From Natribaculum breve (GTDB taxonomy: Archaea; Halobacteriota; Halobacteria; Halobacteriales; Natrialbaceae), in assembly GCF_023008585.1 (NCBI RefSeq), contig NZ_CP095390.1, positions 806,001 to 870,000 of the forward strand: 64,000 bases of DNA, given 5' to 3'. The notes under the pieces were generated by a model. The model made no database searches. It was given only the letters and a program-made list of their open reading frames with translations, and had not been told where the DNA came from. A program made the translations under genes and the position numbers. Positions 1 through 9,188 of this stretch are shown in pieces. Positions within the stretch are counted from its first letter, which is position 1. The number at the start of each line of letters is the position of its first letter.

Positions 1-94
1 GGACTGCATCTGCAATAAAAATATAGATATTTTCGATGGACTTAGTATTTAGATCACAAAGAGGTTGTGTTCTCTCCATAGTTCGTTCACTCAT
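1..94 (-). CDS. Sulfatase-like protein, N-terminal fragment (runs off the window)
   Basis: Reading left from an ATG at 94 gives an open frame to the window edge, starting MSERTMERTQ and ending in ENIYIFIADAV. A hydrophobic strand ending in an Asp (IFIADAV) is the usual N-terminal metal-binding strand of sulfatases and other alkaline-phosphatase-superfamily enzymes. Only 31 residues are visible, so the assignment rests on that motif and on the context: an AlkP-family gene and a polysaccharide flippase follow in the same AT-rich island on the same strand. AT-rich sequence that could hold a TATA box lies just upstream. A second in-frame ATG lies at 79. The catalytic nucleophile is outside the window. 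Confidence 0.5.
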   Translation of the reverse strand, partial: MSERTMERTQPLCDLNTKSIENIYIFIADAV

Positions 95-499
95 AGCCAT
101 ATTTAGTAAATATATTCACATTATCTATCCCAGGAATTCCATCATCTGTGTTTAAATGTTTGAATTGATAGAGCACTCTCAGATGCGATCTATGAGCATA
201 TAATTGACACTTCGGAATTCCCATTATTCGGGCCGGGAAATGGTGTGTAGTCGTGGCTGCGAACATGAATCTATCTTGTGATCACATAAGACCAGACATA
301 GTTATGTATCTGATAACATTTATACCTCACCCAATGTACTGAAACGCAGCACGACCAGGATGATATTTTTCATTTTCCTATGTTCTCAAAACAGATAATA
401 TTATAACATAGGTTTGCTGAGAGAAATATATAAATACGTAAGTTTGGTTTGTAAGTCGAGTAGTACTTTCATATGCTAGAGACTACCATCGAAGTTTTC
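95..499. other. AT-rich intergenic stretch without a recognisable gene
   Basis: No coding frame here has haloarchaeal codon or amino-acid composition. The stretch is clearly AT-richer than the rest of the window and contains many TATA-like strings, for example around 100-115 before the sulfatase start. It separates the sulfatase fragment from the transposase remnant. Confidence 0.6.
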
Positions 500-1486
500 T
501 CACGCGGTGATCACAGTACTTCCCAGATTGTCACCACGTTCACAGTTAGTAATCGCAACGACGAGAGGGAGACACAGCGCGAGAAACACCTGCGCTTGCA
601 CGTGGACACGGCCTCAGACTCGGATGTGTCCGGGATCGCAGTCTCTAACTGCATCCTTGTATCGTTCGACTCCTGTGTGGCGGTTGTACGTCTCGTTTAG
701 TGTCGTTTGTTTCAGCTGAACATCCTCGCTGTGCCCCTCAATATGGTCTTCGCCCTTGTACTCGATAGCTTTCGGGTTGTCAGTATTTCGTGCGTTGTAC
801 AGGGCGATGGGTATGACCCCTACGTCCAGCAGGAGGTCGTGCCAGTCAAGGGGTATCGTAGGCGCTGTCTTTGATCGTCCAGGCAGACTATTTGACGGCG
901 AGGGCGGCCCACGTGGCGCGCATCGCCGTCTCTTATAACCCATATTTATCATATGTAAATCTATACAATTTATATTGAATTGATCGAAACAATTGTGCAG
1001 CCGTGGCCGTAATAGTATTCTTCGGCGGTTGGATCATTACATTTCGACGCATTTTGATCAAGTGGCATCCTTCTCACATCGGGCAAATCAATGCAAGAGA
1101 TCAGGTTGAGCAGGCCGCCTGCTGTGGCCTGCTCGACAAGATGTTCGAAGATTCCGTCAACGACGTGTTCAAGACCGGTGAGAAAACGATCGACCGCCGT
1201 CGAGAGACGCGGTTGATCGAAGCCATAGCTGAGCCAAATAAGTGTGTTCTGAAGCTCTCGTTCAACGGGACAGATGCTGTAGATATCCTTTTAGTAACAA
1301 TGGAGAAAGCCGCGTATCATCTCAGATGGTTTTGATTTCGTGTTCCCTCGGCGGAGGCGGAGCGAACACATTGAACTCTTCGAGAAACTTGAAGAATAGA
1401 TGCTCAAACAACGCTAGCGTCTCTGTCTCCAAGATATTCAAGAGCGTTCCTATCGAAGAATCCGCTTGCAGGGCCGCTGGGCTCAT
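500..1486 (-). pseudogene. Degraded IS4/IS5-type transposase
   Basis: Read on the minus strand, pieces of one transposase appear in order but in shifting frames. From 1486 comes an N-terminus (MSPAALQADSSIGTLLNILE...) stopped after about 53 codons. Then comes a block with RTLIWLSYGFDQPRLSTAVD, LEHVVDGIFEHLVEQATAGG and PTAEEYYYGHGCTIVS. After a deletion near 960-1000 there is DSAYD, then in another frame LDWHDLLLDVGVIPIALYNA and the C-terminus GRVHVQAQVFLALCLPLVVA. An in-frame TGA at 614-616 interrupts the last part where related transposases, as I recall them, have Arg. The combination of frame changes, a deletion and a nonsense codon makes it a dead copy. I could not identify its terminal inverted repeats. 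Confidence 0.8.
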
Positions 1487-1612
1487 CTACCACAGGGTCT
1501 CCCTGTCTTTTTATATATAATAGTTCCTCATGACAAAATCATGCTATTCAAATACCAATGGTGAGTTGAGATCCTGTGTACAAATGATTTTACTTGACAT
1601 TATCGATTACAA

Positions 1613-3163
1613 TTAATCCGCAGAGAATAGGTCGACCTCCTTATTAGTGTCTGGAATCCACCGTCGAACTAACGGAACGGATATGCCTATCTTGTCTTCT
1701 ACGACAGTAATAACAACGATATCATCGGGTTCAAGCCCGCCAATGAGTGCGACAAGAGTCAAGGATACGACACTGACCACAATAAGTATTGGAATTAATG
1801 TCAAAGCGGAAATAGTAATCCGCGGCGAAAGAGTATGTGCGAGTGGTAGCAAAATGGCTGGGAGAAAAACGTAACATCGGATCGCTTCCGAGGAGAAGGG
1901 TGTTATATTATATCGAATTGTGAGGACGCCACAGATTGTTGTATGGAGTGAAAATAGTGAAACGACGGAAGCGACGCCAGCACCCATAAATCCAAACCGA
2001 GGAATGAGAACAAGATTCATAAGTATATTCAACACGATCCCGATTAGATTTCCAATGGCGATCCACGCTGTGAGACCAATCGCAGACAGTGTCTCACGAT
2101 TTCTGCCAGCGGCTGCACTCAAAAAGAAGCCAACGGCGAGAATAGGTAAAACTGAAGCTGCATCTGCGTATGATGGGCCAAAGAAGATTGAAATCAGATC
2201 ATCTGGGAAAATAACGAAGAGAAGAAACACGGGAAAGGTGATTACATACACCCACTTTGTTGTCGTCGCGTAGATATCGTCGACTATTTCATGTTCACCG
2301 TTAGCGTCAAGTCGAGAAGCAAGTGGGAGATAGAGAAATCCAAACGCTCCAAGAACGACGGTTAGTCCGCTGGCAAGCGAATATGCAGCGTCGTACATAC
2401 CGACCTCAAAAGAACTGCGAAAATATCCGAGCATCAACGTATCTGTCTTTGTTAACATAACGCTGACAACTGTTGAGACTATTAACGGTGCAGAGAAAGT
2501 AAGGAGTTCGTTCACGTGCGTCTGATATTCTCCCCGCAAATTCATGAAGCGTTTTAGCAGGAGATGAGCGATAACGAACGTTAGTAGTGCTGCGAAGAAG
2601 TACGCGATACCCACTGTGATGGCAGACATCCCTGCAAATAATAATCCGGCAATTAGCCCTATGCGAAGGAATGGGTAGAAGAAGTTCTGGATCGTTATTG
2701 AATAAGTTGTATTCTCGAACCCACGAATTGCTGCAACAATAATACGAAAGTTAGCGACGAGCGGTAACGTAAGGGCGAGGAGACGTATGAAAGACACAGC
2801 GTAATCAGTCTCGAAGAAGTGAGCTGCAATCGATTCAGCAAAGACGAACATTAGAAGGCTAATAACTAGCGAAAGAGGAATCGTAATAAGGAGTCCACTC
2901 AGCCAGACCCCTCGCTGATCCTCAACGGAGTCGTATCGTGGTATGAAGCGTGACACTCCTTGCGTGCATCCGGCAAGCGCGATAGTTGAGGTTATTGTAA
3001 ACAATGCCAAACCGATGCTCACCTCCCCATAGGCGTCTGGAGAGAGTAGACGTCCGATTATAATCCGCTCTCCCATCTTCGCCGCCGATGAGATAATTCC
3101 ACCAATCATTACAAGTGCTGCACTTGAAAGCAACGCCGACAGTTCGCTCTCTCGAGTTGCCAT
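1613..3163 (-). CDS. Polysaccharide/lipid-linked oligosaccharide flippase (Wzx/MATE-like)
   Basis: 516 residues with about 12-14 hydrophobic segments from residue 12 to about 495 and short loops, the layout of the polysaccharide biosynthesis (Wzx/RfbX) branch of the MOP flippase superfamily. Motifs such as GERIIIGRLLSPDAYGEVSI near residue 30 and a long run of membrane helices with Gly/Pro kinks fit that family. It probably moves lipid-linked sugars across the membrane for S-layer glycan or exopolysaccharide assembly. Its start overlaps the stop of the upstream AlkP-family gene by one base (TAATG), so the two are cotranscribed and probably coupled. The gene is AT-richer than typical for this genome, which suggests transfer. 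Confidence 0.85.
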   Translation of the reverse strand: MATRESELSALLSSAALVMIGGIISSAAKMGERIIIGRLLSPDAYGEVSIGLALFTITSTIALAGCTQGVSRFIPRYDSVEDQRGVWLSGLLITIPLSLVISLLMFVFAESIAAHFFETDYAVSFIRLLALTLPLVANFRIIVAAIRGFENTTYSITIQNFFYPFLRIGLIAGLLFAGMSAITVGIAYFFAALLTFVIAHLLLKRFMNLRGEYQTHVNELLTFSAPLIVSTVVSVMLTKTDTLMLGYFRSSFEVGMYDAAYSLASGLTVVLGAFGFLYLPLASRLDANGEHEIVDDIYATTTKWVYVITFPVFLLFVIFPDDLISIFFGPSYADAASVLPILAVGFFLSAAAGRNRETLSAIGLTAWIAIGNLIGIVLNILMNLVLIPRFGFMGAGVASVVSLFSLHTTICGVLTIRYNITPFSSEAIRCYVFLPAILLPLAHTLSPRITISALTLIPILIVVSVVSLTLVALIGGLEPDDIVVITVVEDKIGISVPLVRRWIPDTNKEVDLFSAD

Positions 3164-4806
3164 TAGAGATAACCTAGATCCTCAAGACGCTCAGTCACTT
3201 TTTCGTCGTCGTTCGTGGATTTAGAGGCTCTGGTTCCATAGGAGATAGTGCCATAGTCTGCCCTATCCGGTTGATTAGTGAGCAAACCCTCTGGGAGTGA
3301 TCCAGTCATTCGAGAGGGGATCGGCTGGTTAAGTAGTCCCATTATAATCGGAGCAAGATCCGTGAGTGAAAGTGGGTCTAACGCAGTTTCGGCTGAAAAC
3401 CCAGGACCGGCACCGACGAACGCCCCTTCGAGTTTATGATCATATTTTTCAACCGGAATGAACTTCCGACCATAAAGTGTGTGTGAAACGGTGTGATTCA
3501 TTTTCTTTGGTAAAAAACATATGTCTGGTGCATCTTTGAGGAATGGACCATCATAAATGTCCTCTCGACGGCAAACGAACTCAAAGGCTCGTTCCCCGTC
3601 AGGTGTTTCGATTTTTGAGAGGAGTGCAATGAGCTCGTCACGAACGGCTTCGTATTCTGACGGTGAGACAGTGCCACTTGGTTCGCGTCCGGCTAAGTTA
3701 ATGCGGATGCCCATTCGGGAACCTTTAGAACAATACGCACGGGATTCGCGCCAATTGATACTTTCACTTGCCGCTGTCTTTCTGAGGGAATCTGGAGCGA
3801 GTTTCACAAGCGCGGTCCCAAGCCCAACACGTTCTGCGGTAGCATAGATGTCTACCGGCTCTATACCGAGTTGAGATGCTATCTCTTGTCCAAAAAGTAG
3901 CATCTTCTCGATTCTGTCATGCTCTTCTCCTGAATCCTCAACTTGGCCCTCACTACTGGTGAGGGCCGCTTTATCGATCAATGGCATCGATCGACCCCCA
4001 TCGTCTATTGTTTCAATATAATTATTCTCTCGAAGTATTTCATTGACGTGGACCTGATATCCTGTAACAGGACCTATTCCATGATCCGAACAGAGCACAA
4101 CGTTTACGTCTTCGTTTACGCTATTGAGAACGTCTCCAACGAGCTTGTCTGCAGCCTGATAAATCTCTCGAAAACGGTCATTTTTTTCGTAATGATGAAA
4201 TACTGCATCAGTCTTTTGAACCTGAATGATAGCTAGCTCCCATTTATACTGTTCCAGTAGCGTAACAGCCGCCCGTCGTCGCCGATCGATAAGATTGAGA
4301 TATCCATCAAACTTATCATCAAGATCAGAACTGATTTCATCATCCGAATAAATAGTATACCTGTCACCGATAGCTTCTGTTAGTTCTTTTCGAATTCCTC
4401 TAGGATGACCTGGTTCATCCTCCGGTGCAAGGTATCCTGGTATCAAAATTCCATTGATCGGTTCTGCAGGATGGGTCACAGGAACGTTCATAACAATCAT
4501 CTTTTGTCCCTGGCTAGAAAGGTAGTCCCAGATCGCTGGCTGGCGAACGTCGCTTCGCGATACATGGTGACGTTCATCTGGATAACCATCGTAGCTAAAG
4601 AATCCATACACACCGTGATAGCTCGGATCAGTTCCAGTGTACATTGATGGCCAAGCACTTCCTGTCCACGGAGGATGAGTGGATTTTAGCGGCGCTTCGA
4701 CTCCGCATTCACGGAGAGCACTAATGTTTGGGAGCGCTTCCTCAAACATATCAAGATACCGAAAGTCAAGGGCGTCAAATCCAAGAACGATGGTTTTCAT
4801 TGTCAT
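3163..4806 (-). CDS. AlkP-superfamily phosphodiesterase/phosphatase-like protein
   Basis: 547 residues. The N-terminus (TIVLGFDALD) supplies the first metal-binding Asp. PPWTGSAWPSMYTG near residues 45-60 carries the expected Thr/Ser nucleophile region, and CSDHGIGP near residue 240 and a later TLYG/HKLEGAF block supply further metal-site residues. This is the type I phosphodiesterase/nucleotide pyrophosphatase branch found in haloarchaeal glycan clusters; the substrate is unknown. It has a paralog at 10290-11909 with the same block order (PPWTASAWPSLYTG, ASDHGMGP, ending in DLGYL). Two ATGs are possible (4806 and 4800); the first is used here. Base composition is AT-rich like its neighbour, whereas the paralog is GC-rich. 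Confidence 0.8.
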   Translation of the reverse strand: MTMKTIVLGFDALDFRYLDMFEEALPNISALRECGVEAPLKSTHPPWTGSAWPSMYTGTDPSYHGVYGFFSYDGYPDERHHVSRSDVRQPAIWDYLSSQGQKMIVMNVPVTHPAEPINGILIPGYLAPEDEPGHPRGIRKELTEAIGDRYTIYSDDEISSDLDDKFDGYLNLIDRRRRAAVTLLEQYKWELAIIQVQKTDAVFHHYEKNDRFREIYQAADKLVGDVLNSVNEDVNVVLCSDHGIGPVTGYQVHVNEILRENNYIETIDDGGRSMPLIDKAALTSSEGQVEDSGEEHDRIEKMLLFGQEIASQLGIEPVDIYATAERVGLGTALVKLAPDSLRKTAASESINWRESRAYCSKGSRMGIRINLAGREPSGTVSPSEYEAVRDELIALLSKIETPDGERAFEFVCRREDIYDGPFLKDAPDICFLPKKMNHTVSHTLYGRKFIPVEKYDHKLEGAFVGAGPGFSAETALDPLSLTDLAPIIMGLLNQPIPSRMTGSLPEGLLTNQPDRADYGTISYGTRASKSTNDDEKVTERLEDLGYL

Positions 4807-5047
4807 CGTTTCCAGCAGCGGAATTTAATTTCGGACCTTAGCTTTCCGGAATTGAGGGGTGCAGATAGTGCTCGATCTGTCCAATTCATCATTTCGGCCG
4901 ACGACACTTTCTGACTTTGTTATCGATTGGTTTCTGCTGTGCTTCGTCAAAATCGATCTATTTAGCGGTGGCCTTATAGATCCAAAATAAATATGAAACC
5001 AGATATAACATTTTTAATACAATAAATAGTGATATGAATATTAAACA
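4807..5047. other. AT-rich intergenic gap, no gene seen
   Basis: About 240 bp between the AlkP-family start and the next stop codon on the same strand. TATA-like AT-rich sequence around 4975-5045 could serve the AlkP/flippase pair or terminate the upstream gene. No open frame of interest. Confidence 0.5.
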
Positions 5048-6859
5048 TCATTCTGAATGTGTACTTATGTAATAAAGGTTGAATTCGCCGTTCGATTGGA
5101 TATGGTGAATTCCAGGTTTGGTTGTTGCAGAATTCAGCCCTTCTTCTGTATATCGAAGTCCCTGATAGGCTCGCTGTTCTCGCTGGTAATCCGTAGACGT
5201 GAGTACGAGATACCGGTCCGACTCGTAATGCGTAGTGAGTCCATCGTCGAATGCCGTTGCAGATGTACTCTCGTGCAGTCGCATCCGCTCTGCGTTCCCG
5301 TTTACTGCATCGTCGTACCGGTTGGCAGTACCCCGTAACCCGACGATGTTGACATCATCATCCTGGTTCGCGAACGCTGTTTCATACCCGCTTATCGATC
5401 CCTCGGAGACGTGTGGTGATGCCTTGTAAATATATGGCGAGGGAAACACGGCTGCAAGCGACAGGATCAACAGGAGGCTCAAGCCCACGGTAAACAGTGC
5501 GTGGCCGGATCGACCCCAGGTACCGGAATTTCGCCGACGAAGCCCCGTCAGAATCACGGAGAGCGAGATAGAACCCAGGATCGTGACGAACAGCATCATC
5601 AGTCCGAACGCGCGGAAGTACATCTTCGAGCCCGGCGTGAGGAAGTAGACGACGAACAGACAGCCCAGACCCGACAGCCCGACGACGAAGTACGTCGTCT
5701 CGGCGCGAACGCTCTCGAGTCGGTTCCAGCGGACGAGGACGCCGAGGACGAGCAGGCCCGCGAGTAGCGTGAACACGAGCTGTGGAAAGAAAAGCTTGAG
5801 GAAGATCTCGAGTAGACTGCCGCCGATCGCCTGGAGCGACGCCCCTTGCGTGGTGACGGACGATCCTGCGCCCACGCCGTCTCCGAAGACGACTTCGACG
5901 ACGGAGCCGATGAAGTAGGCGATCGTGTCGGAGACGGATCCGTAGTTCGAGACCCACAGCAAGAAGACCGCGATCAGAAATAGCGCCTGACTGTACACGG
6001 GCGTCTGGCCGGCGATCTGCCCGCCGCTCGCTATCCGTCGAGCGAGGTACTGGACGGCGACGATCCCGAGGAGGACGACGATCAGATGGGCGGCGAGCTG
6101 TGGGTGGTACGTGACGATCGCGATCGACACGAGCGCGAACAGGACGCCGACGGCGGAGACCGTCGTCACGTCCCGATCGGCGTCGACGTACTTCGCGAAC
6201 AGGTACACGAACAGCGCGGAGAACAACACCGCCTGCGACATCGCGTGGGCGGACATGTACATCGAGATCGTCGTGATGGGCAACAGCAGGAACGCGGAGA
6301 ACGTGGCGACGACGACCGCCAGTCGTTTCGGGACGATCGCCCCGACACAGAGGGGCACGAACGCGAAGAACACGAGCGACGCGAGCACCACGACGAACAG
6401 CATCGATCGCGAGAGCGGGATCCCGAGCGCGGTGTTGATCACGACCGTCACCGTGTGGATCCCGGGATAGAGCAGGTCGAACGGCGTGATCGTCCCCTCG
6501 CTGATCGCTCGAGCCCACCCGAGGTGGGTCAGCGCGTCGTGTTGTCCGTAGAAGTGATAGCCGCGGACGATGGGCAAGCCGACGAAGACGGTCGCCGCCG
6601 TGCCGCCCAGCACGAGTGCGACGGACCGCAGTCTGTGATCTCGATGAGTCGTGGACGCGAGCGCGACGAACAGCGCGACGACGAACGCGAAGATCAATCC
6701 CGCCCAGACCCGGTCGGGCGTCATCGAGTAGATCGAAATCTCGTACCCGGTGGCCGGATTCGCGTGTGCTACGAGCGCAGCAGTGGCGACCGAAAGAAAG
6801 CCGACGGAGAGTGCGAGCTTCAGCCGAAGACGTCTCCATGATGCCGATTGCTGTGACAT
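5048..6859 (-). CDS. Large polytopic membrane protein, GT-C-like
   Basis: 603 residues: a short cytoplasmic N-terminus, then about 12-14 membrane helices to about residue 480, then a soluble C-terminal domain of about 120 residues. A loop after the second or third helix contains YGQHDALTHLGWA, which resembles the acidic-residue loop of GT-C glycosyltransferases and oligosaccharide-processing membrane proteins. Together with the flippase and AlkP genes downstream, a role in surface glycan synthesis is plausible but not shown. The 3' end of the gene (5048 to about 5450, the soluble tail) is visibly AT-richer than the rest, so the boundary of the island appears to lie inside this gene. Confidence 0.7.
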   Translation of the reverse strand: MSQQSASWRRLRLKLALSVGFLSVATAALVAHANPATGYEISIYSMTPDRVWAGLIFAFVVALFVALASTTHRDHRLRSVALVLGGTAATVFVGLPIVRGYHFYGQHDALTHLGWARAISEGTITPFDLLYPGIHTVTVVINTALGIPLSRSMLFVVVLASLVFFAFVPLCVGAIVPKRLAVVVATFSAFLLLPITTISMYMSAHAMSQAVLFSALFVYLFAKYVDADRDVTTVSAVGVLFALVSIAIVTYHPQLAAHLIVVLLGIVAVQYLARRIASGGQIAGQTPVYSQALFLIAVFLLWVSNYGSVSDTIAYFIGSVVEVVFGDGVGAGSSVTTQGASLQAIGGSLLEIFLKLFFPQLVFTLLAGLLVLGVLVRWNRLESVRAETTYFVVGLSGLGCLFVVYFLTPGSKMYFRAFGLMMLFVTILGSISLSVILTGLRRRNSGTWGRSGHALFTVGLSLLLILSLAAVFPSPYIYKASPHVSEGSISGYETAFANQDDDVNIVGLRGTANRYDDAVNGNAERMRLHESTSATAFDDGLTTHYESDRYLVLTSTDYQREQRAYQGLRYTEEGLNSATTKPGIHHIQSNGEFNLYYISTHSE

Positions 6860-6977
6860 TCTACTCGAGTTCGAAGACCGGAACGTGCCGAATTGTTATG
6901 TTCTCTGTGACGGGAGTTAGCGCTCTGCTACCTCGACGGACCGTCAGTGTGGCTGGCTGAAACTCGGGTCGAATCGG

Positions 6978-8132
6978 TCACTCGTCGTCTTCGTCGTCTT
7001 CGTCTTCGTCGTCTTCGTCCTCGTCTTCGTCTTCGTCGCCCTCACTTTCCTCATCATCCTCCTCTTCTGCACCGTCGTCATCGTCGCTACCTACGGCTTC
7101 CTCACTCTCAACGTCACTCTCCTCGAGTACGTCGGTCCAGAGATACGCGTGTCGATACGCGTTCTCGTTGGTCGGAGTCTCGGGGACGCCGTCGGCGTAC
7201 AGCAACACCGAGATGCGAACGGTCCCGTCCTCGGCCGTGGGCGTGACGTTCCGTTCGTCACGTACCGTCTCGCCGTCGCCGAGCGTGTACTCGAGTCGCT
7301 GTAGCTCGGTCCGTTCGACTATCTCGCCGTCCTCGAGACGCTGCTCCTGGATCACGACGGTGTAGGATCTCTCCCGATTCTCGTCGTTCTCGAGGGCGAC
7401 GACGAGCGGGATCGATTCGCCCGGTTCGATCGACGACGGGTAGCCCGACGCGACGAACTCGCCCGAGTCGTCCTCCGTGAGCAGTTGCAGGCTCGTGTAC
7501 CGTTCGCCCTCCTGGGGTGCGGCGAGTGCGTACCCGACGGTCGTCAGGGCGAGCACCATGCTGAGTGCGAGGATCACGTTGACGGTCGTCTGGGCCGACG
7601 AGTCCGTCTCGAGGATCGCGGCCCGAACCGCGGCGATGCGCCCGGAGACGTCGATCTGGTACCGATCGGAAGGGGGGACGCGAAGCCGCCGAACGCTGGC
7701 GAGAGCGACGCCGACCAGGACGAAACAGCCCACGGCACCGACGACCGTCCGCTGTGTGAATCCCCAGGGCGTCGCGGCGATGGCCAGCCCCAGCAGCGGG
7801 ATCAGTGCGACGCTCATCCCGAAAGAGAGCGCCGCGCGCTCGACGTCGCTGACGTCTCTGGTCTGCTGGACGACAGCCGTCTCGCCAGCTTCGAGCGGCG
7901 ACGACCGGGGGAACAGCGCCGAGACGGTCGCGTATCCGGGTGCGAGGAACAACAGCGGGAACCCGATCGCGACCCGGACGAACGGCGACTCGAGGTCACC
8001 GACCGCCAGTAGCGTGGCGGCGACGACGGTGAATCCGGCGACGCCGAGCAGGTCGGTCGGGACGTGCTCGCTCCACTGCCGAACGGTGGTGAACGGGCGG
8101 GCGACGATCGTTCGAATTGGAACGTCTCTCAT
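6978..8132 (-). CDS. DUF1616-type membrane protein with long acidic tail
   Basis: 384 residues. Two helix pairs (about 30-75 and 100-140) flank a conserved FPLLFLAPGYATVSALFP block typical of DUF1616 proteins, followed by a helix near 190-210 and an extracellular beta-rich domain (YTSLQLLTEDDSGEFVASGY onwards). The last 45 or so residues are almost only Asp, Glu, Ser and Gly, encoded by a GTC/TTC-rich tract at about 6979-7085. Haloarchaeal DUF1616 genes are often found in S-layer glycan clusters, which fits the neighbour upstream. Function is unknown. The start ATG at 8132 precedes a basic N-terminus and the first hydrophobic helix. Confidence 0.75.
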   Translation of the reverse strand: MRDVPIRTIVARPFTTVRQWSEHVPTDLLGVAGFTVVAATLLAVGDLESPFVRVAIGFPLLFLAPGYATVSALFPRSSPLEAGETAVVQQTRDVSDVERAALSFGMSVALIPLLGLAIAATPWGFTQRTVVGAVGCFVLVGVALASVRRLRVPPSDRYQIDVSGRIAAVRAAILETDSSAQTTVNVILALSMVLALTTVGYALAAPQEGERYTSLQLLTEDDSGEFVASGYPSSIEPGESIPLVVALENDENRERSYTVVIQEQRLEDGEIVERTELQRLEYTLGDGETVRDERNVTPTAEDGTVRISVLLYADGVPETPTNENAYRHAYLWTDVLEESDVESEEAVGSDDDDGAEEEDDEESEGDEDEDEDEDDEDEDDEDDE

Positions 8133-8248
8133 TCGTCTCTAGTTATCGCCTGGTCGACTGGTCGAACGTTTGTTAATAGTCGCGTAACTAGGCGTTCCAC
8201 GGGTGTACTCCCACCGTTACAATCCCGCTCGGCGGCCTCGTGTGACCG

Positions 8249-8866
8249 ATGTGGCCCTGGGAGCACGCGCTCGTCGGCTACCTGGCGTATTCACTGTTCT
8301 GTCACGGCTACTACCGCGAGCGGCCGGGTGAACTCGCGGCACTCGTCGTCGCCGTCGCGTCCGTCCTCCCCGACGTGATCGACAAGCCCCTCGCCTGGCA
8401 GTTCGAGGTGTTCCAGTCCGGCTACGCGCTCGGTCACTCGATCTTCTTCACCGTCCCGCTCGCGGTCGCCGCGGGTGTGATCGCCCGCCGATACGGACGC
8501 ACTCGAGTCGGCGTGGCGTTCGCGATCGGGTACGGCTCTCACCTCGTCGGCGACGTCGTTCCGATCTACCTCTCGGCGGGCGTGTGGACGATCCGGCACC
8601 TCTACTGGCCGTTCGTCGTCGTCGAGGGAACCGGATACGACGGGTTCGTCACCGGCGTCAGGACCAATCTGGTACCGTACCTCGAGACGGTCCTCGCGCT
8701 TGAGCCGACGAAAGCCCTGTCGATTCGGGCTGGCGCGCTCGCGGGGACGATGCTGCTCTGGTACGTCGACGGCAGGCCCGGCCTGCGGCCGTTTCGGACG
8801 ATGGTGGCCGCGTCGTACGCGATACTCGAGCGATACGGACCGCTCGAGCCGGGTTCACGTAACTGA
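8249..8866 (+). CDS. Membrane-bound metal-dependent hydrolase-like protein (DUF457/YdjM type)
   Basis: 205 residues beginning MWPWEHALVGYLAYSLFCHG. Conserved His and Asp residues occur in WEHALVGY, LPDVIDKP, LGHSIFF and GSHLVGDVVP, the pattern of the YdjM/DUF457 membrane hydrolase-like family, with about four hydrophobic segments. It stands alone, divergent from the DUF1616 gene across a 116-bp gap. The substrate is unknown for the family. Confidence 0.75.
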   Translation: MWPWEHALVGYLAYSLFCHGYYRERPGELAALVVAVASVLPDVIDKPLAWQFEVFQSGYALGHSIFFTVPLAVAAGVIARRYGRTRVGVAFAIGYGSHLVGDVVPIYLSAGVWTIRHLYWPFVVVEGTGYDGFVTGVRTNLVPYLETVLALEPTKALSIRAGALAGTMLLWYVDGRPGLRPFRTMVAASYAILERYGPLEPGSRN

Positions 8867-9036
8867 ACGAAACAGTCAGTAACTGGTGACTACCCGGTCG
8901 CCCTTCGCCGGGGTGGCGACGCCTGATCGCGTCCCGTGACGGAAACAGGGCGATTACAAAGAGTCCGTCGGTCGATCCGTGATCTATGATCGATCGGCCG
9001 CGTTTCAGCCACCGTGGGACGGTGAGAGCCAGTATC

Positions 9037-9116
9037 ATACTGCCGGACGTAAGTCGTGAAAGATTCTCGCCGTCCCGGGGTGGCGAGAATCTTCACACAG
9101 TTACGTCCGATAGTAT
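9037..9116. repeat. 80-bp fold-back (palindromic) element, copy 1
   Basis: The ends ATACTGCCGGACGTAA and TTACGTCCGATAGTAT are inverted repeats. Inside them GTGAAAGATTCTCGCC and GGCGAGAATCTTCAC pair around a GTCCCGGGGT loop, so the whole unit can fold into one long hairpin. The identical 80 bp recurs at 14608-14687, and a relative with the same termini but a different core lies at 42461-42570. It lies 72 bp before the FemAB-like gene. It could be a small non-autonomous mobile element or a structured regulatory or terminator sequence. Confidence 0.8.
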
Positions 9117-9188
9117 CAGCCGACGAGCAGCAGACGAGGGTACGGCAGACGTGGACGTAGACGTGGACGTGGAGGTCGAAACGCGCAC

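Noticed and set aside
1003..1335. 110-residue plus-strand open frame
   Set aside because: The opposite strand of the same stretch reads as the middle of the decayed transposase.
6979..7085. GTC/TTC-rich microsatellite
   Set aside because: It encodes the acidic Asp/Glu tail of the DUF1616-type protein and needs no separate explanation.
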